From Porphyra umbilicalis (taxonomy: Eukaryota; Rhodophyta; Bangiophyceae; Bangiales; Bangiaceae): DNA of 64,000 nt. A program made the translations under genes and the position numbers. How positions within the stretch are numbered: position 1 is the stretch's first letter; every line of letters begins with the position of its first letter. Below are positions 21,536 to 32,829 of this stretch, in pieces. The DNA lies in the NCBI GenBank assembly GCA_002049455.2, contig KV918770.1, forward strand, positions 310,001 to 374,000. The letters are read 5' to 3'. The notes beneath the pieces are model-generated. The model was given only the letters and a program-made list of their open reading frames with translations. It was not told where the DNA came from and made no database searches.

Positions 21536-21557
21536 ACCGACGTTGATGGGTGTGCTC
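21529..21557 (-). repeat. Harbinger right terminal inverted repeat
   Basis: Reverse complement of the left repeat with one mismatch in 29 bases, ending GGGTGTGCTC. It is followed directly by TAA at 21558-21560, which duplicates 10199-10201. Confidence 0.95.
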
Positions 21558-21657
21558 TAAGCAGCCGTGCGGCGTTGGGGCTTGGAGACAAAATTGCCCA
21601 CGTGCAAGACTACCCGCACTCTCCCCCTAACAAACTACAACCCCGCGCCCTTGCCAA

Positions 21658-23838
21658 TCACGGCGTTGTCGACTGCTGCGTTGCAGGCTGAAATTCTCCG
21701 TCTTGTTGGGTCTCGTCAAGAGCAAAATCGTTACCGTCTCCATCGTCTAGGTTGGCGGCCAACAGCTCAGCAACCGCCCCCATCCCCAGTTCCTCCTCCT
21801 TCACATCTACCGGACCGTCGTTGGCCCCGTCCAGCTCAATAGCTTCGAGCTCCACATCCGTAGACGCCCCCCCCGCCGCCGCCACATTGCCAGCGGTGCA
21901 GGCCGGCTCCTCGGGCAGCACGCGAGAGTTGAAGTACATGTAAAGAAGCTTGTGCAGCGTCTCATAAGAGAGCCTGGTCCTCAGCTTGCTCTGGATATGT
22001 GCAGCGTTGGAGAATGACCGCTCCCAGGCCGCAAACCCCACCGGCATCCTCATGATCTTGACTGCAACTGTCTGCAGGTGAGGTACAGCCGACCCGCAAG
22101 GCAACCACCACTGGTGAGGGTTGACGACGGTGCTTGCGTCCCACGCCTCCTCCAGGACCAAGTTTCCCACGGCCTTGGACCGGAAGGCTGTGTACTCTGA
22201 CAGAATGGCCTCAAATGTAGCGCGCTTGTTCGTGGAGGGCAGATCGGCGTCGTCGTTGCAGCCGTGCGTGGCCAGAGCCAGCTTGGTGTCGTGCGAGGCT
22301 GCCAAGGCCTTGAGCAAGGAAAATGCGGATGACATCTCGGGGGCGTCGGGCTGGTCTGAGCGGTCGATGTACCGCGGGTCTAAGAGGTAGGCGAGGGTGT
22401 GCCCAGGTCTTAGGGTGTACGTCTTGCGCTCCTGCAAGGACTTCAGCACGTGCTGCCGGAACAAGAGGCGCTCGCTCGAGGCCGGGAAGTCAAACGAGGA
22501 GAAGTGCTGGTGCAGTCGAAACAGGGCTGATCGCACCAAGCCTAGGCAGCGGCCATCCGACTGCCCAACGTCCAGAGCCACGGAAAGCGGCTCGAGCAGC
22601 TTGACAATCATGTTCAGCTCGTCCCAGTTTCCTTCCCGCTTCACAGCCTGGGAAACATCTGCAGCCGCCTTGCGCTGCTCGACGGACCCCTTCAAGAGGC
22701 ACTCTGCCTTGAACGCGGTGTCCACCACGGCCTTCTCCATAGCACCTTGTGTCTCGAGTAGCGCCGTCGCCGCAGTGAGTTGAGACTTCCACCGGGTGGC
22801 CCCAGGCCGCTGCAGCTGCACCACGCGGCCGTACTCGGCCTGCTGGCACCGCTCGAGCACTGCCTTGGGGAAGCCGTGCAGCCGCCAGTATCGCGTCATG
22901 CTGCCACAAAAAGCGAGGGGACGAGACACGCAGGGGTGCTTGCAAATGTCTGCAAAGAGAAGGTCCAGGCAATGGGCGGCACACGGGATCTTCACCATCC
23001 AGGGGTAGCGCAGCAGGTCCCACACAGCCTTCATCTGGTTCTCCGTGTCGGACACAAACGCAAAAACGTTGCGGGGCCCCAGCGCGTCGATGCGCGCGGA
23101 GAAGAAAGCCGCCGTGTTCTCCGCCGTGTGTCTGCTCTCCCCCCACACCTTGGTCTCAACGTACAGTGGCTGAGGCACGAACAGCAACATATTGTAGACG
23201 CTGTTCATCAGCCGATCAGACCAGCCGTCGCCACCGACCACTATAGTTCCGTCCCTAACGCAACGCTGGATAAACGACTCAACGAGCAACGAGAGGTTCT
23301 TGAACTCCTTGTTTAGAAGCGGGCCAGCCACAGACCAGCGCGACGGGGGCTTGTAAGCGGGGTTTAAGGCCCGGGTGAAGGCGCGAAATGAGGGAGACTC
23401 GGTCGTCAACAGGGGCAGAGCGTTGCGATAAATCCATTTGGCGCACAGGGCGTCTAGAATCTCCACTTGCTTTGACGAAAGCACCTGGACAAAAGACGCA
23501 AGTGGGCCCGTCGTTGACGTAGAAGGACCAGCAGCAGAGCCCAAGGAAGTGCCCTTGCGGGCTCTCTTGTCAGTGGACTCCGTCGTAGCGGCACCTGCTA
23601 CCATACCTGCCAGGCCCATGTCACACGTGTCAGCGCCGGCCTTGCGCTTGTATGAAGACAGCTTGCGCAGCAAAATGCGTCGCACCTCAGCAGGCGGGTC
23701 GCATTTAGGCCCCACCATGTGGCGCTTGATCACAGTGGGGTTGCCATACAGCTCCTGCTGGCAAAAAGTGCATTTAAAGAACTTGGGCCGCGTGCCCGGA
23801 GTCAAGTAGTCCCACACGGGGTCCTTAGAGGCACCCAT
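21658..23838 (-). CDS. hAT transposase with BED zinc finger, apparently intact
   Basis: From ATG 23838 the frame runs 726 residues; it stays open another 100 Pro/Ser-rich codons to 24138, but with no ATG. The BED-type finger opens the protein (DPVWDYL, then CTFC and KRHMVGPKC as C-C-H-C ligands). A DUF659-like catalytic region follows (GDGWSDRLMNSVYNMLLF, FVSDTENQMKAVWDLLRYP, KIPCAAHCLDLLFADI, TRWKSQLTAATALL). Near the end is the hAT C-terminal dimerisation region (NPHQWWLPCG, ERSFSNAAHIQSKLRTRLS). An acidic tail precedes the stop. No frameshift or internal stop is visible. The Harbinger TAA lies only 98 bp past the stop, so the hAT element's 3' flank is interrupted there. It is distinct from the frameshifted hAT gene at 2118. 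Confidence 0.88.
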   Translation of the reverse strand: MGASKDPVWDYLTPGTRPKFFKCTFCQQELYGNPTVIKRHMVGPKCDPPAEVRRILLRKLSSYKRKAGADTCDMGLAGMVAGAATTESTDKRARKGTSLGSAAGPSTSTTGPLASFVQVLSSKQVEILDALCAKWIYRNALPLLTTESPSFRAFTRALNPAYKPPSRWSVAGPLLNKEFKNLSLLVESFIQRCVRDGTIVVGGDGWSDRLMNSVYNMLLFVPQPLYVETKVWGESRHTAENTAAFFSARIDALGPRNVFAFVSDTENQMKAVWDLLRYPWMVKIPCAAHCLDLLFADICKHPCVSRPLAFCGSMTRYWRLHGFPKAVLERCQQAEYGRVVQLQRPGATRWKSQLTAATALLETQGAMEKAVVDTAFKAECLLKGSVEQRKAAADVSQAVKREGNWDELNMIVKLLEPLSVALDVGQSDGRCLGLVRSALFRLHQHFSSFDFPASSERLLFRQHVLKSLQERKTYTLRPGHTLAYLLDPRYIDRSDQPDAPEMSSAFSLLKALAASHDTKLALATHGCNDDADLPSTNKRATFEAILSEYTAFRSKAVGNLVLEEAWDASTVVNPHQWWLPCGSAVPHLQTVAVKIMRMPVGFAAWERSFSNAAHIQSKLRTRLSYETLHKLLYMYFNSRVLPEEPACTAGNVAAAGGASTDVELEAIELDGANDGPVDVKEEELGMGAVAELLAANLDDGDGNDFALDETQQDGEFQPATQQSTTP

Positions 23839-24138
23839 TAAACCGACGGCGTCGTTTGAGCCGCCGTGTATCCGTGCCCGTAGAGGTAGGTCGCCGGCAG
23901 CGGAGGTGCAACCAGCACCAGGGGTGTGGCCCGCAACGGAGGAGTGGGATGCAGCGGACGGGTGCTCCGGCGGTGAGGGGGTGGCCGGGAGTGGAGGGGT
24001 GGTCGGCAGTGGGGGAGTGGACGACAATGGGTGTGTGGCCGGCTGTGGGGGCAGGACGGGCTGAAGGTCCGATTGGCAGCAGGGCAGCGCCTCGCAGCTG
24101 TCTGGGGGCCGGGTGCTGTCAGCAGCTATCCTCGCCAC

Positions 24139-26252
24139 TGCCGCACCCCTCTAGCTGGCGGCAGCGACAGTGTCAGGACACCACGACCGGTAGAGCACAC
24201 GCGCGGCCGGGAATCAGACCGGCCACTGGCGGTGCCTCTGGGAGAGAGATTGGCACTGCTGTTGTCCATGCGTTGACAGCAGTCGGGCTGTCGCAGGCAA
24301 GTCCTTCAGCTGTTGCCGTTCTGGGCACGTGCAGGCAGCATACAGTGACCGCCCTGCCATGGGCTCGGGGGGGGGCAAGGTGAGTGACGTTGTAGCCATG
24401 AGGCGGCGCAACGTTGGGCGCCTGTGGCGTGGGCATCGTGCTCGCCTTAGAGGCTGGAAACGTACCAGTGGAGAACGACGAGGATGTGACACACTTGGGA
24501 TCGTCCAATATTAAGTATGTTAATTTTGACACTGATGGTTTCTGAAACCATGGACGATAATGATTGATAATTATCGAGAAAACAAACCATCAATGATGAT
24601 TTCATAGTAATCTTGCAACCCTGCCGGCGGGGGCGTCGGCGTGACAACGCGGGAACAGAGAAGCGTGGCGGGGGAAGGACGCACTGACGCAGAGCCGTCG
24701 GAAACTATGATGGCAGGATAAGCCGGCATCAGCCGCTGCGACGAAGACTTTTGCGGAGGTCAGACTTGCGCGAGGGCTTTGCGCACATCGTGGGGTGCTG
24801 GTCGGACAAACAGGGACGCCACCAAGTGCTCTCGTCTTGCAAGCCCAGCGCATCCCCGCCCGTTCGGCTAGCCACAGCCCCCACCCGTCCCGCTCTGCCG
24901 CAACCGCCGGCTGAGGCCACACCGGCAGCCACGCGGGGCGGCTGCGTCGCCACTCGCCCCATCGATAGGGGCCGTCCCCCCCCCCGCTACACCCCCCCCC
25001 TCCCCCCGACACAGATGCCGCGCGGGTGACTACGGAAAAGGACAGCGAGCGGCGGGGCGGGCGACGCGGGGGCCCCCGATCGCCCGCCGCTCGCTCGGAA
25101 GAACAATTAATGGCACCGCGGCTTGCCAACTCGCCCGCCCGCCCGCCCGCCCGGGGCACGCGGCCGACCCAACTTTCGGGCCCAAACGGGCGACATAAGC
25201 TGCTTATCACTACCACGGGCGGGCGGCACCCCCCCCCCCGCCGGTACCGTCTCTCTGCTTCCCACCATTCCGCCCCACGCTGTTGCTGTCGCCAACAGCC
25301 GCGCGTGCGGAGATGACCAGACGCGCGACGTGCCCTCCGCCTGCAACCTCCTAGGCAATGCAACCGCGCAGTGATGTCACCCCCCGACCGCAGGGTTGCC
25401 AGCGGCACGCGGCCGACTCGCCACCCCCACGCCGACGGCGCCGCGGGCGGCGACCGCGGCGTCGGCCAACCAGCATCGAACAGACGCGCGCCTCTTCCGC
25501 GGCAGCAGTGTAGGTTCGTGGCCCTCGCGGTTGTGTGCAGGACGCTAGTGGGGAAGCATTGCTACCTGCAAAGGCGTCATTGCGCATTGTGGCCGCCGCC
25601 GCCGCCAAAGTCGTCACGCACCCTCGAAGCGGACAAGGGGGCAACGACAGCGGCACCATCACCGCCGCATGCCGCCACCGCCGCTACAACCGCGTACGGA
25701 TACCACCGCCGCTTCCGCCGCGTGCCGCATTCGCCGCCTCCGTCACCGTCCGTCGCGACGCCAGGCGTACTCCCGCCACCTAGACGGGGCGGTGCGGGCC
25801 GCTGCCTGCCGCTGCCGCGGCGCCACCGCACGTCACCCCCCTCCTCCCCCCCGAACCACCCCACGGACGCGCAACGACGCCGTCGTGGAGAGCCTGTCAT
25901 TTGAGGAAGTCAGCACACGGCCGCAATGCCGCCAGGCGTCGGTACGAGCTCGCCAACATAGGGGAAGACCACGCGTGGCGGCGGCAGCGGCGGCGGCGGC
26001 GGCACGGCAAAGGCCCCACCCGCTGCGCGCCGCGTCTCTGCCGGTTGGCAGCGGCGACGCAGCGGGGGTAGACCCCTGCACTCTTGCCATCCCCTTTGCT
26101 GCCGCTCTTGCAGCCTCGCCACACACGGCAGGCGCGTCCACCACGACAGCTAAGCGGCGCCGCGACGGCGGCGGGCGCGGCGGCAACAGCAGCAACGACC
26201 CGTCGCGCCGTTGCCCGTCAGTGCCCAGCCGCCGGGGTGCATGGGTACGCAG
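24139..26252. other. Gene-poor stretch
   Basis: No supported gene. It holds the AT-rich patch around 24530-24610 (GATAATTATC palindrome at 24566-24575), then GC-rich sequence with poly-C runs and many overlapping Arg/Pro/Ala frames that look compositional. Confidence 0.5.
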
Positions 26253-26660
26253 AGTAAAGCGTTCATGAGGTTGCTCCCCGCGACGGAACCCTTCGCAGCG
26301 CTGGCCACTGACTTACTTGGTTCCCTGCCCAAGACCCCCGAAGGATATGAGTATATCCTCGTTATTTGTGACCGATTTACTAAGGTCACTCGGGCGGTCC
26401 CGCTTCGAGACATCACGGCTCTTGATGTTCTCAGCTCATTTCTCGACACGTGGGTTGCTAGCTATGGGATCCCCGATTCAATTCTATCGGATAACGGACC
26501 CCAATTCGCTGCCGTACTCTGGCAAGGGGAGCTCAAGACCCTGGATATTGACACTAACTATGCCACCCCTTATCACCCGCAAACTAATGGGCAGGTCGAA
26601 CGGTTTAATAAGACATTAGTTAAGAAAACACGACACAACGTAAGTGACCACATATGGCAC
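26253..26660 (+). pseudogene. Ty3/gypsy integrase core fragment
   Basis: A short region encodes the integrase catalytic core: ATDLLGSLPKT, YILVICDRFTKVTRAVPL, YGIPDSILSDNGPQF and YHPQTNGQVERFNKTLVKK. The three acidic catalytic positions (D, D, E) are present with normal spacing. Both sides are missing: no zinc-binding N terminus, no chromodomain, and the frame leaves the family right after the E motif. It differs from both integrases at 38.7-60.5 kb, so it belongs to a third Ty3 lineage. Confidence 0.85.
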
Positions 26661-27109
26661 TTCCCCCAAAAATGGACACACCGCCGATCAGGAAGGATCG
26701 TTCCCACATCATGCTATAAGAGATCCTCCAGCAAGTGGATCCAATGACTGTGCCGCTTTTGTGCCCCGGTAAAACTTGTCGCACTCTGATGATCCCCACG
26801 CGAGATGCAGGAAGCCGACCAACGTCACCAAATGCCTTCTGCTCAGGCAAGGAAAAAAGCCTTCTGCCTGGGGGCATTTCTTTCAACATCTGCAGGATCC
26901 GCCGTCGCGCGTCGTTCGAGTATGCGTTTTGTGTCCGCCTTCGGCGAATGCGATCGTCGTCCAGAATTCCTATGGCCTGTTCAGGAGGCTGAGTCAGCTT
27001 TTTTTCGTGGACCGCCGCCATGTTCGCTGTGTGCAATTGGGCCGGCCATTCGTGGCCACAGAATCTGCGATCGGCCACTGCAGATCAGTCCGAGGTCAAG
27101 CCCGGCCCC

Positions 27110-27385
27110 TTCCCTTGCCGCCCCCGCTCCCGCCCTCGCCGCCCCCGCCCCCGCCCCCGCCCTCGCCGCCCCCGCCCCCGCCCTCGCCGCCCCCGCCCCC
27201 GCCTTCGCCGCCCCCGCCCCCTCCCTCGCCGCCCCCGCCCCCGCCATCGCCGCCCCCGCCCCTGCCCTCGCCGCCCTCGCCCCCGCCATGGCCGCCCTCG
27301 CCCCCGGAATCGCCGCCCCCGCCCCCGGCATGGCCGCCCCCGCCCCCGGCATGGCCGCCCCCGCCCCCGCCATAGCCGCCTCCGC
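27110..27385. repeat. CCGCCC simple repeat
   Basis: About 275 bp of CCCCCGCC/CCCTCGCC units, opening Pro-rich (PPPPPSPPPP), Ala-rich and Gly-rich frames. It resembles extensin-type or minisatellite sequence. No gene can be defended. Confidence 0.85.
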
Positions 27386-28099
27386 CGCCGTCCTCGCCGC
27401 CTACGTCCCTACCCTCGCCGCCTTCGCCCCCGCTGTGGCCGACCCCGCCCCCGCCGACGCCGTGGCTGACCGCGCCGCCGCCCCGGCCGTGGCAGACCCC
27501 GCCCCCACCGTGAAAGCCGCCACCATCGGCGCCACTGCCGTCGCCGCCGCCGCGCCCGACCGACCCGCCACGGCCACGGGAAGGGGGTGCGCCCCTCCGC
27601 CCGCAACGGTGCCAGCCGGTCGGGCGAGGGGGGCGCGGGCGACGGGGGCGGCGACGCGGCACGCGTGTCGGGCGCCTCCACCGTTGCGGTCTCCCCCGCC
27701 GGCCCGTCGGCCGCCGCTGCTACAGCCGCGTCAGCAGAGTGACCGGCCAGCGGCCGGCGGAGGAGACACGGCGACAACAGACGCGACCGCGCCCGCCGCC
27801 TCTCGGCGGGTGCGGCCGCCGGCGGCCACCGCGCCCGCGGGCGAGGCCCCGCGTCGGCCCTGCCGCGGCGCCGCGGGGGCGCCGGCCCTGCGCCCGAAGT
27901 GGCGGCAGGCGCCGCAAACGCCGGCAAGCGCAGCTGCGGGGGGTGCTGGTGCAGACAACCCGGCCCCGTACCGCGCCCATGTCCGCCGCCGGCCGCATGG
28001 GCGGCATCGGGTACAGGCGGCGGGTACGGGCGGCGGGGGGGTCCCATCGGCGCGCTGCTGCCGCCGCCGCCGCCCGTCGCATGTCCCCTTTCTTCTTTC

Positions 28100-29904
28100 T
28101 TTCTGACCACCACTCACCTTGCGTTCCATCCATTTTTTTATCCTTCTCTTGTGTTGCTGTTTCCATGCGTCAATCATAATCTCTGCTCGCATTCAAAGAT
28201 ACCACCTTCTCAGCCTTCGCCACGGCCATCATCATCGCCAAGTCCAATCAGCTCTTTGCCTTGTGTGCATGTCGGCGGCCAGTTGCGCCTCTGCGCCAAG
28301 AAAGAACGAATATGTGTTGCGGTTTTATTCTCGCGCCCACCCCATTCCACGCTCTCCTACCGTGCGGGCCTTTGCTCCCTCTGCCTTATCCTGCTCACCC
28401 GCGTGGAAGCCGCTGCCACGGTGGCCGACATTCGGCGACGGTGGGAATGGTCACTTTATCTCCACTCGCCCATGGTGTCTCGGAGCGAGTGCCTGCGGCG
28501 AACAGGAATGTTTCATGTGGCACAAAACTAACAACATAAGAGAGAGAAGAAGTGGAAAGAGCAGAGCAAGTAGGGTGATGTTTAGACGACAAAACAAGGG
28601 ACAGCGGCGACGGGAGGAAAAACGAAACAGATGCGGCGTCGGCGATGGCGGGGGCCGAGGCGGGGGTGGCGTCGGCGGGGACGGTGGTAGCCACAGTCGG
28701 GGCGGGTGACAAGATCGTAGGGAATTGGGGCGCGATGGTGGGGGCAGCGACGGTGGGGGCGGCGACGACGGGGGCGTGGGCGGCGGCGACAACGCAGGCG
28801 CATCAGGGCGTGTCGGGGCATTCACAGCACACGTATTTCTTCCAATATGCGACAAATCGAAAGTCTACCTGCTGAACCATGCGAATCGCGTCGATCTGGA
28901 GCAAGCCGGATCGCCATCACGCTTGTTGCAGACCGGGCCATGTTGAGCACTATGATGACTCTGGATGGTCTTCTTTTTTGGATGAGCCTATGATCGAAGG
29001 ACGGGGGGGGTATTGCAGTCTTCCCGATTCTGGCCGACCCGGACAAGAACAACCTACAGTCCGCACAACTTCTGATTGGTCGAGAGGTCGTATCCGGCTG
29101 GATGGATGGCTGTCATGCATCTGTTCTGCACAGTTGTTCTTGTCGCGATCGGCCAAAATTGGGGAGACTGCAATAGTAGCTTGGGTTCTATGATGCGGAT
29201 GGGGAACGAGGTGACATCAATGCGTCAAGGTGGGACAATCTTTTCATCAGAGGTAGCGTGAGAAGAGCAGCAGCTACAAGAAAACGAGGCTGTCAAAAGT
29301 GGGTTGCAAACCACGTACCATTGTTCACCACGAGCTTCTCTATCATTGTACGTCACGATCAGTAAAAGCAGTATCTGCTTTTTACCTGCTTTTTTGCGCT
29401 TCTTATGTGCACGCCTCTTGGTACCGTGGAGACAGTACGAGTTTCACGTGTACACTGTAATCATGCAACGTGTCCGCATCCTAATGTCCGCCCTTAACTG
29501 GGCGTGGCGGGGGGTGGCGCGAGTGACGGTTGCCCGTCGCCGCCATACTGTACAGCGGCGGCGGCCACCCGGCCGCGCGCATTGCCAACGACGCAGGCGC
29601 CATCGCCGGTGGGCCGACGTGCAAGCGCGAGTGCCAGTGGGGGCGCTTCGAGTACAGTGCCACGGCGCGGTGCGAGGCGGCCGGCGGGTGCCGACGCCAA
29701 GGGAGAGACCAACACAACACAGATGAAAGGGACAATCGGGCCGGGCGGTCGCTGACGCGGCGCCGAATGTCCGTCCACCACCCGCACCTGTACGCAAATC
29801 CACAAAAAAAGGGACACTGCCGCGTCGCCCCCCCCCCCCCCCCCCTGCCAGCCTCCACAAAAGACAACACGACCCGAAGAGAGAACAGAGTTAATGGCAT
29901 GGAA
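28100..29904. other. Unassigned stretch of more balanced base composition
   Basis: Less GC-biased than its surroundings, with short frames on both strands that match nothing I recognise. It contains the inverted repeat at 29011-29175 and a poly-C tract at about 29829-29846. Confidence 0.4.
29011..29175. repeat. Fold-back inverted repeat
   Basis: Arms at 29011-29053 and 29133-29175 are inverted copies at about 37 of 43 positions (both read TATTGCAGTCT inward and end ACAAGAACAAC), separated by 79 bp. This could be the core of a fold-back MITE; no target duplication was identified. Confidence 0.65.
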
Positions 29905-31410
29905 TCAGCGCCCGACGGCGGCAAGCAAGTCACGCCGCGGCGGGGCCGACACGCTACGGGCGCCCGCCCTCGCTCTCCCCCCCGTCGCTGTCCGCGCCCG
30001 TCGACGAGGCTGCCGAGGAGCACGCGCTCGCCTCGTCGAGCAGCCGCTCCACCCGCACGACAGTCGACCCCGGGGGCGCGGTGAGGGCGGCCCCCCACGG
30101 GGGGGTGCGGCTACCTCACCGCGGGTGCCCGCCTTGGCAGTCCCCCACCCGCCGCCCGTCGGGCGGCGGGCGGCGGGGGCAGGGCGCCACGCGGCGGCCG
30201 CCACCGCCGCCATCGCCGCACAGACGGTGCGGGAGAGGCTGCCGCCCCCCAGCGCACCACCCGGCGCGTCGGCCGCGTCGGCCGCCACGCCGCCCGGCGC
30301 CGCCCCTACAGACAGCACCCGCCGCGCGGCCACGGCGCGGCGCGCCCACTGCGCGGCGCAGCCGCCAACTACAATGGTGACTCCCCCCCACTGGCGCCCA
30401 TTGAGGCCGTGCGCGTACACGACGTCGCTGACGACGACCGACGCAAACTGCCGTGCGGTCATCAGCGCCGCGTAGGCGAGCGCCCCCCACCCCTGCAGGA
30501 TCACATTAATCGCCCACTGCGACGCGACGGTCACGGACGACAGGGCGGCCACGTCGGCGGCCACCCCGTCGTGGGCGCCGACAAAGGCGACGGCGGGGGC
30601 GGCAGCGCCCGTCGCCAAGAGCGCCGTCGCCGAGCCGCCCGCCGCCGCTGCGTTGATCCAAAACAGCTGGTGGCCGACGCTCGTGCGGTGGCGCCGAAAG
30701 AGCACCGCCTGCCTCGTCGACGTGGCCGCGTCGGCGAGCAGGTACACGCCGAGCAGCGCTACACCGACCGGGACGCTACCGCCGCCGCCGGCGGCCGCCA
30801 CGTTGCCGCCGCCGAGGACGAGGCCACAGCCGGCGGCCACAACCACCGCCGTGCCGTAATCGCCAGCTGTGTAGCGCGCCGTGGCGCGGCGTCCGCCACC
30901 GCCACCCCCACCGCCATCACCACCGCCACCGCGCCCACCGCCGCCGCGGCGCCTGGCGGCGCACGCGGCGCCCGCCGACGTGAGCAGCATCACCGAAAGC
31001 ACCTTGTTGCACTTGCCGAGCGCCACGGCCGGAAACGTCAAGTGCCGCAGCGCCTCGTACTGCGCCGACGTGGCCACCACGTTCGTCGCCGCCACCGCCG
31101 CGTAGGCGGTCAGCGGCGCCGACGGGCGGAGGGAGGCGAGGCCGCTCGGCGCCGCCACCGCCGCGGTGGCCGCCGCGCACACCACCGCGGCGAGGCGGTT
31201 GGCACACACGAGGAAGAGGGAGTGGGTAAAGGGGGAGGCGACGGCGGTGCCGGCCGCCGCCGCGTCCGCCGCCGGCGGGTACGCGTGCGTCATGAGACGC
31301 TCCTGGAAAAGCGAGTAGGCCATGAGCGCCGCAAAGAGGGTGGCGGCGGCGACCACGCCGCGGGCCGTCGAGGGGGAGGGGGGGAAGGGGGGAGGGGGAG
31401 TGCCGCGCAT
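29905..31410 (-). CDS. PAPS transporter-like protein (SLC35B2/PAPST1, UAA family)
   Basis: Proteins of this type move the sulfate donor 3'-phosphoadenosine 5'-phosphosulfate from cytosol into the Golgi for polysaccharide sulfation. The frame from ATG 31410 (501 residues) shows the multi-spanning nucleotide-sugar transporter pattern: SLFQERLMTHAYPP after the first membrane segment, FLVCANRLAAVV, TNVVATSAQYEALRHLTFP followed by LGKCNKVLSVMLL, GVYLLADAATSTRQAVLFR, and GALAYAALMTARQFASVVVS then YAHGLNGRQWGGV. About ten hydrophobic segments fit. A Gly-rich insertion after the fourth replaces a short loop. Homology ends near residue 390; the Ala/Arg-rich tail is probably partly untranslated or spliced. 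Human-type SLC35B2 is the closest pattern I recall; UDP-galactose transport (SLC35B1) is the main alternative. Confidence 0.8.
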   Translation of the reverse strand: MRGTPPPPFPPSPSTARGVVAAATLFAALMAYSLFQERLMTHAYPPAADAAAAGTAVASPFTHSLFLVCANRLAAVVCAAATAAVAAPSGLASLRPSAPLTAYAAVAATNVVATSAQYEALRHLTFPAVALGKCNKVLSVMLLTSAGAACAARRRGGGGRGGGGDGGGGGGGGRRATARYTAGDYGTAVVVAAGCGLVLGGGNVAAAGGGGSVPVGVALLGVYLLADAATSTRQAVLFRRHRTSVGHQLFWINAAAAGGSATALLATGAAAPAVAFVGAHDGVAADVAALSSVTVASQWAINVILQGWGALAYAALMTARQFASVVVSDVVYAHGLNGRQWGGVTIVVGGCAAQWARRAVAARRVLSVGAAPGGVAADAADAPGGALGGGSLSRTVCAAMAAVAAAAWRPAPAARRPTGGGWGTAKAGTRGEVAAPPRGGPPSPRPRGRLSCGWSGCSTRRARAPRQPRRRARTATGGRARAGARSVSAPPRRDLLAAVGR

Positions 31411-31429
31411 CACCGGCAACCCCGCCCCC

Positions 31430-31620
31430 GCCCTTGTCGACGTTGCTGTCGCCGTCCGACTCTACCCCGCCCATCGCGTCGACGGGCAGCGCGCGTGAGG
31501 GGGCGAGGCACGCCGAGGAGGTGGACGGGGGAAACGGCGGCGGCGCCCCTCCGCGGCGCTCGCTGCACGCTCCGCTGGGCGCGTCTCCCACGCGTGCGCC
31601 GCCGCCCCCCGGCGGCCGCC

Positions 31621-31675
<55 letters not shown>

Positions 31676-32800
31676 CGCTGCCGCCGGCAAGGGCGCTGCC
31701 GCCGCCGCGGCGCGGGTGCACGCTGCCGCAACGGCGCGCCACAGGCGCGCCGGCGGGAGGCGCCGCCACGGCGCGCACGCGCTGCCGTCACCGCCGCCGC
31801 CGCCGCCGCCGCCACCGCCGCCTCCACCGCCGCCGGCCGCCCCCCGCAGTGGTGGCGCCGCCGCCGCCGCCCCCGCCACCGCCCCGCCGCCCGCCGCCCC
31901 CCGACGCGCCACCGGCGGGTGCAGCGGCGGCAGGCGGCCGACCGCGACAGCGGCAGCGGCCGCCCGCCACGGCCGCTGCGTGCACGCCGTGGCAGCTGCT
32001 GCTGCTGCAGCGGTGGCCGCGGCAGCGGCGGCGGCAGCGGCAGCGGCGGCCTTGGGCGCCACCGCAGAGGCACCCGCGGGGGCGGCGCCGGCCGGGGCGG
32101 TGGCGGCCACCGCCGGCGGCGCCACGCCCGCGTCACGGCCGGCACACCCGCCACACCCGCCGGCGCGCGCCGCCGACGCGGGCGGCGCCATGGCGACACA
32201 GCCGCCGCACCGGACGGCTCCGCGCCGGGGCGTCGGCGGCCGTCGCGCCGGCGGCCGGCGTGGCGGCGGGGGGGGAGGGGCGTGTCTGACAGTCCCACCG
32301 GCAGCGTCTGTCGCGCGCGGGCGGGGGGGTGAGGGCGGGCGCAAAAAACGGCAGGAGGGGGTGGGGGGGGGGGGGGGGGTGCCCACTGTCGACGACGGAC
32401 TGCGGCGGCAGCGCGGGTCGGCCCGCGGGTCGGCCGCCGTCAAGACGGCGCCAGCCGCGCCATGGCAGCCGCGGCGGAGGCCGCGGCCGCGAGCGCGCCG
32501 CTGGCAGGGGGACGCGCCGCCGAAGCGCGGCGCCCCACCCCCCCCCCACGGCGGGGCGGCGGATTGCCCCCCACCCGAACCCCGCGGCCACGGCGGGCGG
32601 TCGGTCGCACGGCCGCCGCGCGGCGGGCGCGCGCCCCCCCCCCCACGCCGCCCACTGGCAGCCGCCAGCGTGGCGGCGGCAGCGGTGTGGCGCCGCGCGG
32701 CCGGCGGGCCAACGGCGCGCGCGTCGGGCGGGGCCGGGCGGGCGGCCGGCCGGGGGGGGTGGAGCCGCTCTGTGCTGCTCAAGTGGGGTCGGAGCACATT
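31430..32800. repeat. CCG/GCC triplet-rich low-complexity region
   Basis: Long GCC/CCG runs (notably about 31610-32120) and a G tract near 32364. All six frames are open for long distances with Ala/Gly/Pro/Arg-rich products. This is probably untranslated upstream DNA of the transporter gene. Confidence 0.65.
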
Positions 32801-32829
32801 GGCCTTTTTCCCGATGCGGAACACACATT

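Larger units (their letters stand above)
10202..21557. mobile_element. Complete PIF/Harbinger DNA transposon, 11.36 kb
   Basis: The element begins GAGCACACCC at 10202 and ends with its inverse at 21557. Its 29-bp terminal inverted repeats match at 28 positions. Both sides carry the 3-bp target duplication TAA (10199-10201 and 21558-21560), the TWA-type site expected of PIF/Harbinger. Inside are the two genes of an autonomous element: a Myb/SANT-like protein (plus) and a DDE transposase with a D-35-E signature (minus), convergently arranged. It is unusually long because of two internal tandem arrays and spacer packed with GCGGCCGC. The right end is about 100 bp from the 3' end of a hAT transposase frame, so it probably landed in or beside a hAT element. 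Confidence 0.92.
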
